Shown here: in pieces, positions 62,201-64,000 of the stretch | Layout: the number at the start of each line of letters is the position of its first letter | Numbering within the stretch: position 1 is the stretch's first letter | NCBI GenBank assembly: GCA_035547915.1 | Contig: DASZTS010000015.1 | Coordinates: 1 to 64,000 of the forward strand | DNA from: DASSFG01 sp035547915 | Lineage (GTDB): Bacteria; Planctomycetota; Planctomycetia; Pirellulales; JAICIG01 | Length of the DNA: 64,000 nucleotides | Direction: 5' to 3' | The notes under the pieces: model-generated | Told to the model about the DNA's origin: nothing | What the model saw: the letters and a program-made list of their open reading frames with translations, nothing else | The model's database searches: none | Program-made: the position numbers and the translations under genes

Positions 62201-63473
62201 CCAGGGCACCTTTGGCATCGGTTTGCCCAACAGCGGTAGCACCACCTCGCTCAATACAGCCAGCCAGCTAGGATCGCAAGCTCTCTCCAATTTCGGTCTG
62301 GGCCGCACCAACAGCACGCTCGGCTATGGCGGCCTGGTGCTGAGCCTGTCGAGCGACACCGTCAACTTCCTGTTGCGGGCACTGCGCGAGCGCGACCGGC
62401 TCGACGTGCTCAGCCGACCCCAGATCATGACGCTCGACAATCAGCCGGCCTACATCGTGGTCGGTCAGCGTGTGCCCTTGTTGGGCAGTTCGACGATCGG
62501 CATCACCGGAGCGACGACGGGCGTTACTTACACGCCCGTGGGTCTGATCGTGGCTGTGACGCCCCGTATCACGCCCGACAACCTGGTCGTTATGGAAATC
62601 GATGCCGAGAAATCGCTGCTGGGGCCGATCGCGCAAGGCATACCGGTGGGCTTCGGTGCATTGGGCCAGGTGTTGCGTCAACCCGTCATCAACCTGACGC
62701 AGGCCCAAACGACGATCAGCGCCATGGACGGACAGACGGTCGTGTTCGGCGGCATGATCAGCCAGAGCAGCCAAGTGATCCAGCGGCGCGTGCCGGGGCT
62801 GTCCGAGATACCGATCCTCGGCCGGTTGTTCCGCTACGACTACCAGAACGGCAACAAGTCTGAGTTGCTGATCATCATGACGCCTCACATCATCCGCAAT
62901 CAGGCCGACGCGGAACGCGTGAAGCGGGCCGAGGCCGGACGCATCAGTTGGTGCCTGGCCGACGTGGCCAAGGTACATGGTGACGGCGGCCTGCGGAACC
63001 GGCACGACGAATGGCTCGATAAAGAAATCCCCACGATTTACCCGGACATGGACCCGACGGGGAACGTCGCCCCCGGGACCGAACAGGTGCCCACGCCGAT
63101 CGGTGAGCCGACGCGTGGCGGCGCACCGGGCCCACGCCTACGTATGCCCATGCCGCCAGGTCCTCCGGGTCGCCCCATGTCCGCCGCACCTCCGGCGCGG
63201 GCTCTCCAGCCGCAAAGACCAGCGGCCATGAACGGGCCGAATGTTGCCGCCCGCAACGCAATGCCCAGCCGGCCCGCGATAACTGGACCGAGCCTCGCCA
63301 GCCGCCCCGCCGTGGCGCCGCAGAACCCGGCGCCGCCGGTGAGCCATCGGCGGCAGGTTCCCAGAAACGATTTACAGCATCTGCAATACGAATCGCCGCC
63401 GAACGAGTCGGCGGCGCCGATCAATTCGGGCGTAATACGTCCCGCTCCCGTCGCCGGCCCGCCCGCGGAATGA
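59292..63473 (+). CDS. very large secretin (GspD/PulD-like)
   Basis: A 1393-residue outer-membrane secretin. A signal segment (about 14-33) is followed by at least five N-domains (VPLKHIDAGKLPERLKILLG; VYPLKHIASEAMADVVEPLY; FRLRHATAQVAATTLNQTF; FRLRYASAAEVAAMLTAAV; VFTLTNGDATNMVTMLEDLF; VYKLKNAPALDVAVAINEYL). A Gln-rich insert occupies about residues 580-640. The secretin core (about 876-1195) has MIQVLIAEVTLTNTDEFGVE, RLDVLSRPQIMTLDNQPAYI, VTPRITPDNLVVMEID and ELLIIMTPHIIRN. The C-terminal about 130 residues are Pro-rich. It starts at GTG. No other GspC-M genes flank it. Confidence 0.93.
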   Translation: MFCLPTARRHHEAVPKCLVVAALVVSVAFTSLGWCEDRSPSAFEAIELSQTAANDVAPLVERALSLQGESAELIVDASHNRLLVRGPAQVQRRVRELVKTFDHRPAAGKVVRANVEMQPTANVRTSYSAAVDTRPPTSRAAPAQAPPGKSGLRQAAKTKPARRPKEDATPWPYHEVQKLVARPADSGAQTVVETMSVPLKHIDAGKLPERLKILLGNRLSPLVTTSENVTSFIVQLPGHTPLEIHVEKDAGRVVLRGPEESARHCARLLEALDAEPVATASRTRVVSLRGPSSPYVQKALAAVATSGGGRVQRAPPASLMARIFKTRQLDNDAGGADQAQQPADAPQTEDLMPDETMPPEEEDEHGALSGDVEIEQIPDLGAIIVRGSQRDVERVMKIIEEIERLSAETEPSIVVYPLKHIASEAMADVVEPLYDDELAPRQGRVDITPLIHPNALLLIGRAESVKAVTDLIVRLDQPGGPTSQFEVFRLRHATAQVAATTLNQTFGTFNTGLGVRLRVTADARTNALIVQAGPRDLLEVRKLLKQLDTPGSAAVSELRLFRLRYASAAEVAAMLTAAVQTGPQQQQNAQGGQAQQAGGQQRGQGGQQQVQQQQPVQGQQPAQGQQPPAQPAGQQAAAQETKSVMLRLLTVDQQGRKQLSVGHLGDIRISADVKSNTVVVSAPAESLDLIAALISQLDVANAVPAQIKVFTLTNGDATNMVTMLEDLFQISGTSVAVNGPQQGQGPQITASEEGGVVPLRFSVDARTNSIIASGSSSDLTVVEAILLRLDDSDVRERRTIVYKLKNAPALDVAVAINEYLQKERQTQQTAPGLLSPFEKIEREVVVVPELVTNSLIVSATPRFFDEISKIVEQLDARSPMVMIQVLIAEVTLTNTDEFGVELGLQNSIMFDRSLLSGFQLIQTSTQQANPGGGTITATNQQIVGANNTPGYDFNNPTLQGAVPATGSTATQGTFGIGLPNSGSTTSLNTASQLGSQALSNFGLGRTNSTLGYGGLVLSLSSDTVNFLLRALRERDRLDVLSRPQIMTLDNQPAYIVVGQRVPLLGSSTIGITGATTGVTYTPVGLIVAVTPRITPDNLVVMEIDAEKSLLGPIAQGIPVGFGALGQVLRQPVINLTQAQTTISAMDGQTVVFGGMISQSSQVIQRRVPGLSEIPILGRLFRYDYQNGNKSELLIIMTPHIIRNQADAERVKRAEAGRISWCLADVAKVHGDGGLRNRHDEWLDKEIPTIYPDMDPTGNVAPGTEQVPTPIGEPTRGGAPGPRLRMPMPPGPPGRPMSAAPPARALQPQRPAAMNGPNVAARNAMPSRPAITGPSLASRPAVAPQNPAPPVSHRRQVPRNDLQHLQYESPPNESAAPINSGVIRPAPVAGPPAE

Positions 63474-63487
63474 CAGAACGAGCCATC

Positions 63488-64000
63488 ATGAAAGCACTCC
63501 ACCGATTCCCATCTTCGCTGCCGTGCGCGCTCGCTGCTTCCCTATTCTTTCTGACGGCCACGGGCTGCTCCTCGTTCAATCTCGAGAAGTACATTCCAAG
63601 CCTTACGGGCCGAACCGGCGAATTTCGCAGGCCGCTCAAAGTCGTGGCGTTCTGGACCGACACGGTTCGCACCGCCGAAGGGCAACCGGCCATGCGTGGA
63701 TTCGGCGGCCGCTTGATGTTCTACGATAATCAGCGCGGGAAGTCGGTGAAGGTCGCCGGCAACCTGGTGATCTATGGATTCGACGAATCCCGCGTCGACC
63801 AAGAGAACCCTCGCCCCGATCGGAAGTTCGTTTTCACGCAAGAACAGTTCGCCAAGCACTACAGCAAGTCGGAATTGGGGCCCTCTTACAGCTTCTGGAT
63901 ACCCTGGGATCGCGTCGGCGGTCCGACCCAGGAAGTCAGCCTGATCTGCCGCTTCACTCCCGTCGAAGGCGGAGCGGTGGTCAGCGAGCAAGTCAAACAG
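63488..64000 (+). CDS. putative lipoprotein downstream of secretin (partial)
   Basis: An ATG at 63488, 14 bases after the secretin stop, opens a frame that runs without stop to the window end (171 residues). The leader ALAASLFFLTATGCSSF has a plausible lipobox at Cys27. The rest (LKVVAFWTDTVRTAEGQPAM, GGRLMFYDNQRGKSVKVAGN, VYGFDESRVDQENPRPDRKF) is not a family I recognise. Its place suggests a secretin-associated lipoprotein such as a pilotin or a peptidoglycan anchor, but pilotins are usually shorter. The remaining part lies outside. Confidence 0.75.
   Translation, partial: MKALHRFPSSLPCALAASLFFLTATGCSSFNLEKYIPSLTGRTGEFRRPLKVVAFWTDTVRTAEGQPAMRGFGGRLMFYDNQRGKSVKVAGNLVIYGFDESRVDQENPRPDRKFVFTQEQFAKHYSKSELGPSYSFWIPWDRVGGPTQEVSLICRFTPVEGGAVVSEQVKQ

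Overview
The window looks like a chromosomal segment of a planctomycete, most plausibly of the Pirellula/Lacipirellula type. This rests on gene content: DUF1552, DUF1592, PSCyt1/DUF1549/DUF1553, DUF1501, DUF1559 and DUF1570 proteins and a Pirellula-type heme-binding propeller protein are typical of that phylum. The DNA is GC-rich, genes sit in short runs on both strands, and no plasmid, phage or CRISPR functions were seen.

Layout. 1-1360 is decayed mobile DNA: a transposase C-terminus cut by the window edge, a recombinase scrap and a transposase N-terminal scrap on the other strand. 1439-7175 is a plus-strand run: DUF1552, DUF1592 cytochrome, metal-binding-domain protein, MFS permease. 7188-12220 is a phosphonate-catabolism locus: PhnX, an FAD amine-oxidase-like protein and a PhnZ-like HD protein on the minus strand, divergent from a DUF5690 permease and a zinc alcohol dehydrogenase. 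12241-16834 is a second cytochrome pair (PSD-type protein plus DUF1501). 17044-30499 is mixed housekeeping and envelope work: cyclophilin lipoprotein, DUF3309 peptide, GT-C-like membrane protein, dapF, DUF374 acyltransferase, MMPL transporter, periplasmic binding protein, HEAT lipoprotein, glycerate kinase, peroxiredoxin, nucleotidyltransferase-HD protein.

30826-37510 holds DUF1559 and DUF1570 proteins, an RlmI-like rRNA methyltransferase and a three-gene minus-strand operon (membrane protein, CpsD-like ATPase, ExeA-like ATPase) that suggests exopolysaccharide or envelope assembly. 37902-42039 has a third cytochrome protein, a DUF420 protein and a tRNA-Ile(CAU) gene interrupted by a 301-nt group I intron. 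42187-46455 has thiO, a membrane protein and ygiQ. 46506-55797 is a long minus-strand train (envelope pair with an HTTM protein, sugar isomerase-like, Ldh2-type dehydrogenase, FG-GAP protein, M28 peptidase, peptidase T). 55952-64000 holds a Cys/Gly-rich exported protein, a lipoprotein, a sedoheptulokinase-like kinase and a very large secretin followed by a lipoprotein cut by the window end.

How the genes work together. The clearest coherent system is the phosphonate locus. PhnX hydrolyses phosphonoacetaldehyde, but neither PhnW nor PhnY is visible, so the FAD enzyme probably supplies the aldehyde. The most unusual nucleic-acid feature is the tRNA intron, whose core strongly resembles the Azoarcus tRNA-Ile ribozyme. 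A nested palindromic repeat occurs twice, once right beside that tRNA. All family names come from reading the translations and remembered family signatures; no searches were run.
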